A DNA stretch of 64,000 nucleotides from HGM04593 sp045613945 (lineage in GTDB: Bacteria; Bacteroidota; Bacteroidia; Bacteroidales; Bacteroidaceae): assembly GCA_045613945.1 (NCBI GenBank), contig JAZLBZ010000029.1, positions 8,241 to 72,240 of the forward strand. The letters are read 5' to 3'. Within the stretch, counting starts at the first letter, position 1. Every line of letters begins with the position of its first letter. The notes beneath the pieces were generated by a model, which was not told the DNA's origin, did no database searches, and saw only the letters and a list, made by a program, of their open reading frames with translations. The position numbers were made by a program, and so were the translations under genes. Shown in pieces: positions 34,146 through 41,501 of the stretch.

Positions 34146-35780
34146 ATGAAGAAACTTTTACTTTTATTCATGTCGATGTTCTTTATGCTTGGAACATCTG
34201 TAGCACAGGACAAAGAAAAAGAAAAAGAAGAAGAGAATGCAGCATTTGCGTTACAGTACTCTACTCCTGCTGATGGTGAGAATGTTTTCACCGTGTACAA
34301 TATACGCCTGCAGTTCAACAAAGATGTTGTAGCAACGCTGCCCGAAGGTGGTATTGATGTAAAGAACAACACTACCGGCGAAGTTGTAAAGATTACACGC
34401 CTTGACAACAATGAATGGTTGGAGAAATCAACTGTTGTATTCTTGTTTGAGCAAAAGAGTGTTTACGACGAGAAAGAAGGTAAAGAGGAGTTGAAGGACC
34501 AGGTTATTGAGACTCCGGGCCAGTGGAGTTACACAATCCCCGCAGGTTACATCAAGAGCGTTGACGGCGAAGAGTTTGCAGAGCAGACATTCACTTTCAC
34601 AATTGCTTCTTCAATGGATATTGAGAGCATTTCGCCAGCTGACGCAGTAACAACACTCGACAAGATTGAAATCACATTCCCAAAACCAGTTGCTAGCGTT
34701 AATACAAGCAAATTGTCTCTCGTTGACAACAGCTGGATGCCAGCAGGAAGCTTCAAAGAGGATGTAACATACAGCGAGGACCGCAAGACCGTTACATTGG
34801 AGCTTGTAGAGCCAATCACAACACCAGGCACATACAACCTCGACATCTACCAGGGTGTTTTCCTTAGCGAGGATGGTGCGCTCAACAATTACAAATATAC
34901 ATATTTCCAGGTTATTGACCCTACTCCATCATTCTCTACAAACTTGAACGACGGCGATAGAGTTAAGGAGTTGCCTCAGACTCTTGAAATCGCATTCCAG
35001 AATGTAAATGAGGTTAAACTGGTAGAGGGTGCAGAGCCTGTTGTTGTATACCTCCCAGGTGGTGGCGATGTCGAGGGTACAGCAACCCTGAACACCAGCA
35101 CTATTACAGTTACATTTGACCAGGCGTTTACAGAGGAAGGCAATTATACCTTCTACATCCCAGAAGGCTTGTTCACAATGGACGGTACTGCAAACGAAGT
35201 GCGCCAGATTAACGTTGAGTTGTACACATTCACAATTACTCCTTTGGAGGTTGTGAGCGTTACACCTGTTGAGGGTGCTGTTGACCAGATTGAGAAGATT
35301 GTTATTGAGTTCAACCAGCTCATCACACTCTCTTACGACGAGAACTGGCAGCAGATTTCACGCGAGATCATGCTTAAAGGAGAGAAGGGCGAATACAAAC
35401 TCACATACGCACCAAGCAGCTACAACGTAACCAACAAGGTTGAGTATCTTGTAAACGCAGAGTGGAACGGATTTGACGCATATATATGTAGTGCACCTAT
35501 TACCGAGACCGGTACATACACCCTGAACCTGAAGGATGTTGTTGTTGACTACGCAGGCGAGAGTTACATTGACGACTATGGTTACAGCAACACAAAGTGG
35601 CACGCCAAGAACGGTTGCGTTGACAAGACCTACACATGGACTATCGGCGATACAGCAATCGAAGAGGTGAAAGGCGAGAACGGTGCTAAGGTTATCTACG
35701 ACCTCACAGGCCGCCGCGTAGAGAACATAACCAATGCTGGTATCTACATTGTAAATGGCAAGAAAGTTTTGGTGAAGTAA
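34146..35780 (+). CDS. Secreted Ig-repeat protein with a T9SS C-terminal sorting domain
   Basis: This 544-residue protein has a signal peptide (MKKLLLLFMSMFFMLGTSVA) and an acidic, Lys/Glu-rich mature start. Four Ig-like (SbsA/CopC-like) units follow, each opening like PADGENVF, SPADAVTTLDKIEITF, LNDGDRVKELPQTLEIAF or TPVEGAVDQIEKIVIEF (about 38-155, 157-262, 265-370, 372-495). The last 45 residues (AIEEVKG, VIYDLTGRRVE, AGIYIVNGKKVLVK) match the C-terminal sorting domain of T9SS cargo, so it is probably exported through the translocon and anchored by the PorU/PorV pair encoded 7-10 kb upstream. The function on the surface is unknown. Codon use is regular, suggesting high expression. Confidence 0.88.
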   Translation: MKKLLLLFMSMFFMLGTSVAQDKEKEKEEENAAFALQYSTPADGENVFTVYNIRLQFNKDVVATLPEGGIDVKNNTTGEVVKITRLDNNEWLEKSTVVFLFEQKSVYDEKEGKEELKDQVIETPGQWSYTIPAGYIKSVDGEEFAEQTFTFTIASSMDIESISPADAVTTLDKIEITFPKPVASVNTSKLSLVDNSWMPAGSFKEDVTYSEDRKTVTLELVEPITTPGTYNLDIYQGVFLSEDGALNNYKYTYFQVIDPTPSFSTNLNDGDRVKELPQTLEIAFQNVNEVKLVEGAEPVVVYLPGGGDVEGTATLNTSTITVTFDQAFTEEGNYTFYIPEGLFTMDGTANEVRQINVELYTFTITPLEVVSVTPVEGAVDQIEKIVIEFNQLITLSYDENWQQISREIMLKGEKGEYKLTYAPSSYNVTNKVEYLVNAEWNGFDAYICSAPITETGTYTLNLKDVVVDYAGESYIDDYGYSNTKWHAKNGCVDKTYTWTIGDTAIEEVKGENGAKVIYDLTGRRVENITNAGIYIVNGKKVLVK

Positions 35781-35792
35781 TCACCAAAACTT
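35764..35792 (+). other. Perfect hairpin over the cargo gene's stop codon
   Basis: AAGTTTTGGTGA (35764-35775) and TCACCAAAACTT (35781-35792) form a perfect 12-bp stem; the loop AGTAA contains most of the stop codon. The stem includes the codons for the last Lys-Val-Leu-Val residues. No T run follows, so it is not a simple terminator. Confidence 0.6.
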
Positions 35793-35793
35793 C

Positions 35794-35871
35794 GATAACA
35801 CTTGCAGCAATAGGTCACGCGTAGCGCGGGCGCAGTTCGCGCCGTGTGGGTTGCGAGAAGCAAGTGTTGTC
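35794..35871 (+). other. Structured 78-base RNA-like element in the cargo 3' UTR
   Basis: GATAACACTTGC (35794-35805) pairs with GCAAGTGTTGTC (35860-35871) over 12 pairs. Inside it GCAA/TTGC and CACG/CGTG pair, and GGCGC/GCGCC forms a terminal 5-bp hairpin. It is GC-richer than its flanks. The compensated nested pairing suggests a folded 3' UTR rather than chance. Confidence 0.45.
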
Positions 35872-35910
35872 AGTGGTACTTGTAAAGTAATATTTACCAC
35901 AAATAACAAC

Positions 35911-35944
35911 AAATGGGCAGGGAGCATTCCTTGCCCATTTTCAT
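35911..35944 (+). terminator. Terminator of the T9SS cargo gene
   Basis: AAATGGGCAGGGA and TTCCTTGCCCATTT form a 13-bp stem (one G-T pair) around a 4-base loop, followed by TTTTCATT. Confidence 0.8.
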
Positions 35945-35963
35945 TGGTAATGATTCCGGGGTT

Positions 35964-36062
35964 GCAAAGAATGACATATACACCTGGACAATTGGCGACA
36001 CTGCTATTGAGGAGGTGAAAGGTGTTTATATTATTAACGGCAAAAAGGTGCTGGTTAAGTAA
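35964..36062 (+). pseudogene. Remnant of a second T9SS sorting domain
   Basis: In frame from 35964 to the TAA at 36060-36062 the sequence reads AKNDIYTWTIGDTAIEEVKG then VYIINGKKVLVK and a stop. This matches the cargo gene's end (KTYTWTIGDTAIEEVKG ... GIYIVNGKKVLVK) but lacks the 20-odd residues between, including YDLTGRR. There is no start codon or upstream coding region, so it is a decayed duplicate of the cargo gene's 3' end left behind its terminator. Confidence 0.8.
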
Positions 36063-36070
36063 TAAGTGAA

Positions 36071-36146
36071 TTGTCATTCCGAACCGTAGGGAGGAATCTC
36101 TAAAACAAATTAGATTTCTCGTCGCTATGCTCTGTCAGGATAACAA
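36071..36146. repeat. Dispersed palindromic repeat (copy B)
   Basis: The arms TTGTCATTCCGAACCGTAGG (left) and GCTATGCTCTGTCAGGATAACAA (right, partly complementary) enclose AGGAATCT and AGATTTCT. It is related to copies at 464-535, 61200-61296 and 63711-63835. Confidence 0.65.
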
Positions 36147-36217
36147 ATTCACGAATAATTTCAGCGTTGGGTCAACATCTATATTATTACCTTTGTATTT
36201 ATGACGATAAAATAATA

Positions 36218-36256
36218 AACTCAAGCGACTCACTGTCACAGTGAGTCGCTTGAGTT
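36218..36256 (-). terminator. Bidirectional terminator at the end of the SusC/SusD locus
   Basis: AACTCAAGCGACTCACTG and its exact complement form an 18-bp perfect stem around TCA. T-rich tracts flank it on both strands. On the minus strand it is 28 bases past the last TlpA-like gene. Confidence 0.85.
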
Positions 36257-36283
36257 TTGCTTTACAAAAATAAGGATGAACTA

Positions 36284-37453
36284 TCACTTGTAATCGGCCT
36301 GATCAAAATAGTACAGGTCGCCCGAGAGAATCTGCTCAACGCGCATCACTACCTCATCTACATCCATGTCGAGCGACACAGCGCGTCCCTCCTGTTCAAT
36401 GAGCACAATTCGTGGAGCCTTCTCCACACCAAAGAGCTTTGCTGCAGGCGAAGCGGCACCGGCAAAGTCACAGGCATTCAGCCAGCCATCACCGCCCATA
36501 CCATTGCTCTCTACTGCGGCCTGCCATGCTGCAGCATCGCTCTCAACTGCAAAACTTATGATTATGAACTGGTCCTGATTCTCCTTGACAACCTCGTGGA
36601 GGTTCTTTATCTCGGCAAGCATCTCGGCCGATTTTGCACAATCGTTTGCCCAGAAGTTGAGGACAACATACTTGCCACGAAAATCACTCAGTTTCTTTAC
36701 CTCGCCATTGCTTAAAGGCAGTGTGATATCGGGCAATTCATTGCCCACCTTCAAATCGTTCGCAAGCACTCTGTTGCGGAGCGAGAGATAGTATGGGTGA
36801 GCGTCCAACGAGAAGTGAATGGTCTTCAGCATCTGGTCGGCATACGCTGTGGTAAGTTTTGGCAGCAATACGCGTTCTATCACAAGCGGAGTCATTGGCG
36901 AGGCGTTATTATCCAAGAGGAACCTTATGGCCATTGATTCTGTCCTTATACTCTCTTTTGCCTTTATGCTCTTTGCTGCAGCCTTTCCCTCGGCGCTCTC
37001 CATCCACTCCTTGCCGTTGCGCGACTCAAGTGCAGCAAGCTGCTCAGCAACCTCATTCTGGCCGGCACAGTATATCGCCTTGTACTGCGAATAGATATCG
37101 TTTGCAGGGGTACCTGTCACCTCACTCTCGCTCACTGCAGCTACAGAAGGTGTGCTCACCACTACCTCGCCAGGCTCAACAAAGACCTCGATGCCAGTTT
37201 CACCAATGCCTGTTATAAGGTATTGCAGCACCGGCTCGTTCTCGGCCAGTTTATACTTGAGAGTATACTTGCCTTTCTTCACTTTGGCTGTTGCATTCTC
37301 AACGCTCTTGCCAACTTCATCGGTGCGTGTCAAGGTAACCTTTTTAATGTTTTTTCCATCGGCAATGTTTCCCTTGATAACACAAACGCCCTGTGCGCTT
37401 GCTGCAATGCAGATAAAAGCCACTGCAATTGTAGATAATATTCTATGTAGCAT
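36284..37453 (-). CDS. TlpA-like exported protein with monothiol (CxxS) site
   Basis: The ATG at 37453 gives 389 residues with a signal peptide (MLHRILSTIAVAFICIAASA); an earlier ATG at 37474 lacks this advantage. It is preceded by AAAGGAGGT at 37460-37468, a strong Shine-Dalgarno rare in this phylum. The N-terminal DUF4369-like domain covers about 20-120, a helical region about 120-235, and a TlpA/ResA thioredoxin fold about 240-385. Where relatives read WASWCxxC, this protein has WANDCAKS: the first Cys (Cys272) remains, the second is Ser275 and the Trp is Asp. The cis-Pro (KAPRIVLI) is kept. It cannot run the normal dithiol cycle. It is the last of three TlpA-like genes in the locus. Confidence 0.85.
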   Translation of the reverse strand: MLHRILSTIAVAFICIAASAQGVCVIKGNIADGKNIKKVTLTRTDEVGKSVENATAKVKKGKYTLKYKLAENEPVLQYLITGIGETGIEVFVEPGEVVVSTPSVAAVSESEVTGTPANDIYSQYKAIYCAGQNEVAEQLAALESRNGKEWMESAEGKAAAKSIKAKESIRTESMAIRFLLDNNASPMTPLVIERVLLPKLTTAYADQMLKTIHFSLDAHPYYLSLRNRVLANDLKVGNELPDITLPLSNGEVKKLSDFRGKYVVLNFWANDCAKSAEMLAEIKNLHEVVKENQDQFIIISFAVESDAAAWQAAVESNGMGGDGWLNACDFAGAASPAAKLFGVEKAPRIVLIEQEGRAVSLDMDVDEVVMRVEQILSGDLYYFDQADYK

Positions 37454-37459
37454 AACTGT

Positions 37460-37468
37460 ACCTCCTTT
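37460..37468 (-). promoter_or_regulatory. Unusual strong Shine-Dalgarno
   Basis: AAAGGAGGT on the minus strand lies 6 bases before the ATG at 37453 and overlaps the stop codon of the upstream TlpA-like gene. No other gene in the window shows such a site, and it decides this start. Confidence 0.7.
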
Positions 37469-38618
37469 ATTCATTTATACCGTCTACGATTTTCTTCAAT
37501 TTCTTCACCATCTCCTCGCCACGCAACTCAAACTGCACGACCCTGCCCTCGGGGTCGATGAGCGCGGTATAAGGAACGCCGTTTACACCGAAGAACTTCA
37601 GTGCCTCGCTATTCCAGCCCTTGAGCACAGAGATGTGTACCCAGTTGCGGTGCACAAGTTCGTTATCGGCAATGCAACCGGTCCAATCCTCATACTCATC
37701 GTCAATAGAGTAGCTGAGCACGACGATGTTGTCACTCTCGCCGGAGTATGCAAGTGCCTCCTTGAGATAAGGTATCTCGCGGCGGCATGGGGCGCACCAG
37801 CTTGCCCAGAAATCGAGGAATACATATTTACCCTTGAAATCGGACAAAGAGAGTTCCTTGCCATCGGGGGTGCGGCCTGTGATATCAGGAGCAATGGCAC
37901 CAACCTTGAGGTTTGCCGAACGTACATCGTTGACCAGTTCCTTGTACATTGCCTGTGAGTGCAGCTCAGCGGGAACGGCATCGAGGAATGTCTGGATTAC
38001 ATCGGTGCTGAATGCAGGCATCATAGAGTATTTTATGATATACAGAGCCACCGGTGAATCGATGTTCTTGTAGATGAAATCCATAATCTCTACCTTGAAG
38101 TGCATATTGTTCACATAGAACACAGGTGAGGTGTATTTTGCCTCGGCCTCGAGGTTGCCCTTAACCTCGGCAGGCATACTCTCCTGTGCCTCTTTCATGC
38201 GCACCTTAGCATCCCTCACGCACTTGCTGTTGAGGTCGATATATGCCTGATACATGTCGTTGCTTGGTGTACCGCCAATCTTTGCTCCGGCAGGATATGC
38301 AGCATCAAAAGGACCTACGTTTATCTCGCCCTCTTCAAGGAAAAGCTGTATGGCGCCGTTGTCAAAGCCCGAGATGTTGCACAGGCCAAGTTCCTTGGGG
38401 GCAACACCCTCAAAGACAAACTTGTTGTTCTCCACAACAGCGGTTGCTGTTACAACCGTAACGCCATCGATTATCTGCTCGAGTTTAACCTCCTTTACAG
38501 CCTCGTTGCTGTAACACAGCATAGGACTGCTCATCTCGCCTTTTATAACAAACCTTTTTTCCTGTGCCATCATCACTGTTGATATGGCCAGCAATGCAAA
38601 AACAAAAATTTTTCTCAT
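37467..38618 (-). CDS. TlpA/ResA-type thiol-disulfide oxidoreductase with DUF4369-like domain
   Basis: This 383-residue exported protein has a signal peptide (MRKIFVFALLAISTVMMA), a DUF4369-like beta domain (about 20-115), a helical linker (about 120-235) and a TlpA thioredoxin domain with WASWCAPC (Cys275, Cys278) and cis-Pro in NGVPYTALI. It should act as a periplasmic dithiol reductase or isomerase. It is one of three paralogues in tandem; the domain order is the same in all. It ends at the start of the monothiol paralogue with a 13-base gap. Confidence 0.9.
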   Translation of the reverse strand: MRKIFVFALLAISTVMMAQEKRFVIKGEMSSPMLCYSNEAVKEVKLEQIIDGVTVVTATAVVENNKFVFEGVAPKELGLCNISGFDNGAIQLFLEEGEINVGPFDAAYPAGAKIGGTPSNDMYQAYIDLNSKCVRDAKVRMKEAQESMPAEVKGNLEAEAKYTSPVFYVNNMHFKVEIMDFIYKNIDSPVALYIIKYSMMPAFSTDVIQTFLDAVPAELHSQAMYKELVNDVRSANLKVGAIAPDITGRTPDGKELSLSDFKGKYVFLDFWASWCAPCRREIPYLKEALAYSGESDNIVVLSYSIDDEYEDWTGCIADNELVHRNWVHISVLKGWNSEALKFFGVNGVPYTALIDPEGRVVQFELRGEEMVKKLKKIVDGINE

Positions 38619-38630
38619 AGACGTATGTTT

Positions 38631-39731
38631 TTATTTAAGGTTCTCATTCAAGAATATCCTCAGTTGCTCATCACGCAAGCCGCTTGCTATAATATTGTTG
38701 TTCTCATCGAGTATAAAAAGCGCCGGGACACCCTTCACATTATAGAGGCGGGCAACGTCGCAATCCCATCCCTTGAGCGAAGAGACATTCACCCAGGGGA
38801 GACCATCCTTTTCTACTGCAAATGCCCAGTCCTCCTTCTCCTCGTCGAGCGAGACACCGATAATCTCCAGTCCTCTATCGTGAAATTCCGCGTATATCTC
38901 TCTCAATGCAGGGTTGTTCAGGCGGCAGGGGCCACACCAGCTTGCCCAGAAATCAATAATCTTTATCTTTCCCTTCACAGCACTCATTGTCACAGGGTTG
39001 CCATTGAGGTCATTGAGTGTGAAATCGGGAGCCTTTGCGCCATTGTCGGTCTTCGACAGGCGGTCTATGCGCTCCTTTATTATGCGGCCGAACTGCGACT
39101 CTTTCGCCTCCTTGCCCATAGATTCATACATGCCACGCGTCTCCTTGAAGCCCGAATTACGCATAAGAATGTTTGAATATATGGTATAGGCCAGAATCAC
39201 ATTGTCATTGGCCGTAAGGAACTCCTGTGTCATAGCACGCAGGTTCTCCTGCTCGCGCTGCAACGTATCGTTTACAAGGCTTGCGCTGCGGAACTTTCTC
39301 CCGGCGCGGGCAGCATCGTAACGCTCCTGTAAGCCGGCAATGACGGTGCGCAACGAGTCGGACATCTTCATGTGTGCAGCATAGCCGTCATTCAGCACAC
39401 CGCCCTTTATGTAGTAATCCGCTCCATTGGTAAGATAGGCATCATACACTGTTCCCGGTTCCACAAACAGTGTGAAACCGCCCGAAAAGCCTCCAACAAC
39501 AAGCTGCGCCAACATAGGTTCAGCGACAGCCGCCTTCAGTTTGAACTTACCCTTCTTTATCTTGCAGCAGCCAATGGTATCACTACCCTCCTCTGATGCC
39601 TGTGCAAGCAGATAGAGCATTCCGTTCTTTATTCCGTTGGCCTTTCCTTTTATTGAAATAGCACTCTCCTGTGCTGCTGACGACATGACGCAGCAAAGCA
39701 CAAGCAACACCGGCAATATTATCTTTTTCAT
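38631..39731 (-). CDS. TlpA/ResA-type thiol-disulfide oxidoreductase with DUF4369-like domain
   Basis: This 366-residue exported protein has a signal peptide (MKKIILPVLLVLCCVMSSAA), a DUF4369-like domain (about 22-110), a helical stretch and a TlpA domain with WASWCGPC (Cys266, Cys269) and the cis-Pro KGVPALFIL. An extra Cys pair, Cys55-Cys56 (TIGCCKIK), lies in the N-terminal domain. It is the first of the three tandem TlpA genes, 11 bases after the PKD-like lipoprotein. Such proteins in Bacteroidales often accompany SusC/SusD pairs, but their substrates are not known. Confidence 0.9.
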   Translation of the reverse strand: MKKIILPVLLVLCCVMSSAAQESAISIKGKANGIKNGMLYLLAQASEEGSDTIGCCKIKKGKFKLKAAVAEPMLAQLVVGGFSGGFTLFVEPGTVYDAYLTNGADYYIKGGVLNDGYAAHMKMSDSLRTVIAGLQERYDAARAGRKFRSASLVNDTLQREQENLRAMTQEFLTANDNVILAYTIYSNILMRNSGFKETRGMYESMGKEAKESQFGRIIKERIDRLSKTDNGAKAPDFTLNDLNGNPVTMSAVKGKIKIIDFWASWCGPCRLNNPALREIYAEFHDRGLEIIGVSLDEEKEDWAFAVEKDGLPWVNVSSLKGWDCDVARLYNVKGVPALFILDENNNIIASGLRDEQLRIFLNENLK

Positions 39732-39742
39732 ACTTTCTTGAA

Positions 39743-41461
39743 TTAGTGTTCCCGCATATCTTCGTACTGATATACAAAAATTACATCCTTAATTTCACCC
39801 CAGAGATTGTTACCCTTGTCGTCCTTCTCATAAAAAAGCGGAGCAAATTCATTGTCGACATCGGCTGCTGTGGTAAACTTTATCTCGGCTATAGCTCCGT
39901 TTGCACCATTATACATTATAATATTCATATATCGTCCCAAGTCATCACAATAGGGCGAACTGTCCTCGGTGCGGAACTTGATTTTTGTAACATTATAACC
40001 CTCTGGAGCCGTATATACAGCATACCTGTCACCGTTAGACACATTGTAACGATAAACAGTGTTATCCTCGGCAAAGAAGAGATAGTTGGTAGTAAACCAT
40101 GAATTGTAAGTAATGGTTGACATATCGGTAGGAGTAAGTTTGCTGAGTTTCTTTTCACTAACGATTGTATAGGCCGCCGGCGTTTCATTATCTTCCTCGC
40201 CATCAACACCACGCGTTCTCTTTACCTTGCTGCCAACATTCTGCTTTAACAGTTCGTAGCGATAATATTCACCGGTAGCCTCATCCTTGAAGATAAAATA
40301 GGGATTCTGCAGTCCGTAGGCGTCGTTATCGAGATAGTTGATATATCCCATAACAGCAGTCATGCCCTCGGGAGAACGCTGCAAGCCCCGGAAACTGACA
40401 TTGGCATCGAGCAGCGGATTAACAGACTTGAAGTTTGACTTTGTGGAGTTATACTCGTCTTTAGCAAAACCCTCATCGTTCTTTGACGCATAGAGGAAAC
40501 GATTGTATTTAGCATCCCAAAACAGGAAGCGTGTGTCGGTGATTGTTGCTGCAGTTATCTTATAGTCGGTCTGGTGCAGTTTATTGCTGCATCCCTCACC
40601 AGGCTTATAAAGAGCGTGCACTACATTACCGACATACACCTCGCCATCTTCAGACAAGACAATCTTATACAATGATGGTGTTGCGTGGCAACCGGTCAAC
40701 ATGCTTCGACTATATGAGAAGTTTTCACTCTCGGGCTTGAATATCTGCCGCGAGGTAAACTTCTCTTTCATTTTGCGATGAGGGTCATAGGCCTTTGTCT
40801 CGCCATTGCTGCCGAAAATGGTCAAGACAGAAGTATGGTATGTATTTGCATTATCGTGCGGGATATGACTGAAATAAGTAGTATAGCCAAATCCTGTGGC
40901 ATTCTCATAGTGATTCTCGTCCTCTGTTACACTCTTCACATCGGCATATATCTTTGTATCATTACCAATGACTTCAATGTTACCAATCTTGCGATTGCCC
41001 TCACTGCCGTGCATCACAAAAAGACTGTTCTTGAACATTGGGCGTGTCTCTATTGTGAATTTTGAGTAATGCGAGAGGTCTGTAGTCATATCATATATCT
41101 GCAAGAAGATGTTGTATGACATTTCCTGGGCTACAGGAAGGTGAAACTCCAGGTATCCCTTTGTGCGCACCGTATCCTGTACAGCCTCGCCATTCTCATT
41201 GACATAAGTCCTGAACCAGTAGAACTCCAGATTCTCCAAATTGTCACTAAGCGTCTGCTCTACAACAACATCCACACGGCGTCTGCGGTCACTCTCATCA
41301 AGAGCCTGCTGCACCTCTATGACATTATTCGCCACAGATGGGGAAAAGGTAACCGAGGTTATCTCATTCATCGACTCGAGAGTATAGTCATAATTGCCCA
41401 AATCCTGATAGCAAGCAGACAGCAGCGGCACAAATAGCAGAAACAATAATATCTTTTTCAT
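39743..41461 (-). CDS. PKD-like family lipoprotein
   Basis: This 572-residue lipoprotein has lipobox LLSAC (Cys17). The opening YQDLGNYDYTLESMNEI and the strand pairs that follow (about 20-130) resemble the PKD-like family found next to DUF4843 proteins in SusC/SusD loci. The rest (about 140-570) has repeating short beta strands with many Tyr and Phe, compatible with a beta-propeller (FVMHGSEGNRKIGNIEVIGND, FLFWDAKYNRFLYASKND, YLFFAEDNTVYRYNV). It is probably on the cell surface as an accessory ligand-binding component. The gene lies 40 bases after DUF4843. Confidence 0.82.
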   Translation of the reverse strand: MKKILLFLLFVPLLSACYQDLGNYDYTLESMNEITSVTFSPSVANNVIEVQQALDESDRRRRVDVVVEQTLSDNLENLEFYWFRTYVNENGEAVQDTVRTKGYLEFHLPVAQEMSYNIFLQIYDMTTDLSHYSKFTIETRPMFKNSLFVMHGSEGNRKIGNIEVIGNDTKIYADVKSVTEDENHYENATGFGYTTYFSHIPHDNANTYHTSVLTIFGSNGETKAYDPHRKMKEKFTSRQIFKPESENFSYSRSMLTGCHATPSLYKIVLSEDGEVYVGNVVHALYKPGEGCSNKLHQTDYKITAATITDTRFLFWDAKYNRFLYASKNDEGFAKDEYNSTKSNFKSVNPLLDANVSFRGLQRSPEGMTAVMGYINYLDNDAYGLQNPYFIFKDEATGEYYRYELLKQNVGSKVKRTRGVDGEEDNETPAAYTIVSEKKLSKLTPTDMSTITYNSWFTTNYLFFAEDNTVYRYNVSNGDRYAVYTAPEGYNVTKIKFRTEDSSPYCDDLGRYMNIIMYNGANGAIAEIKFTTAADVDNEFAPLFYEKDDKGNNLWGEIKDVIFVYQYEDMREH

Positions 41462-41501
41462 AATTATTCTCTTTCAATATTCTTGTTATTTCTATTGTTC
41501 A

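Larger units (their letters stand above)
35781..36283. other. 503-base gap: structured 3' region, sorting-domain remnant, dispersed repeat
   Basis: The gap after the cargo gene contains, in order, the second arm of the stop-codon hairpin, the structured element at 35794-35871, a terminator at 35911-35944, the pseudogene remnant at 35964-36062, a dispersed palindromic repeat at 36071-36146, an unremarkable AT-rich stretch, and a bidirectional terminator at 36218-36256. Confidence 0.7.
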
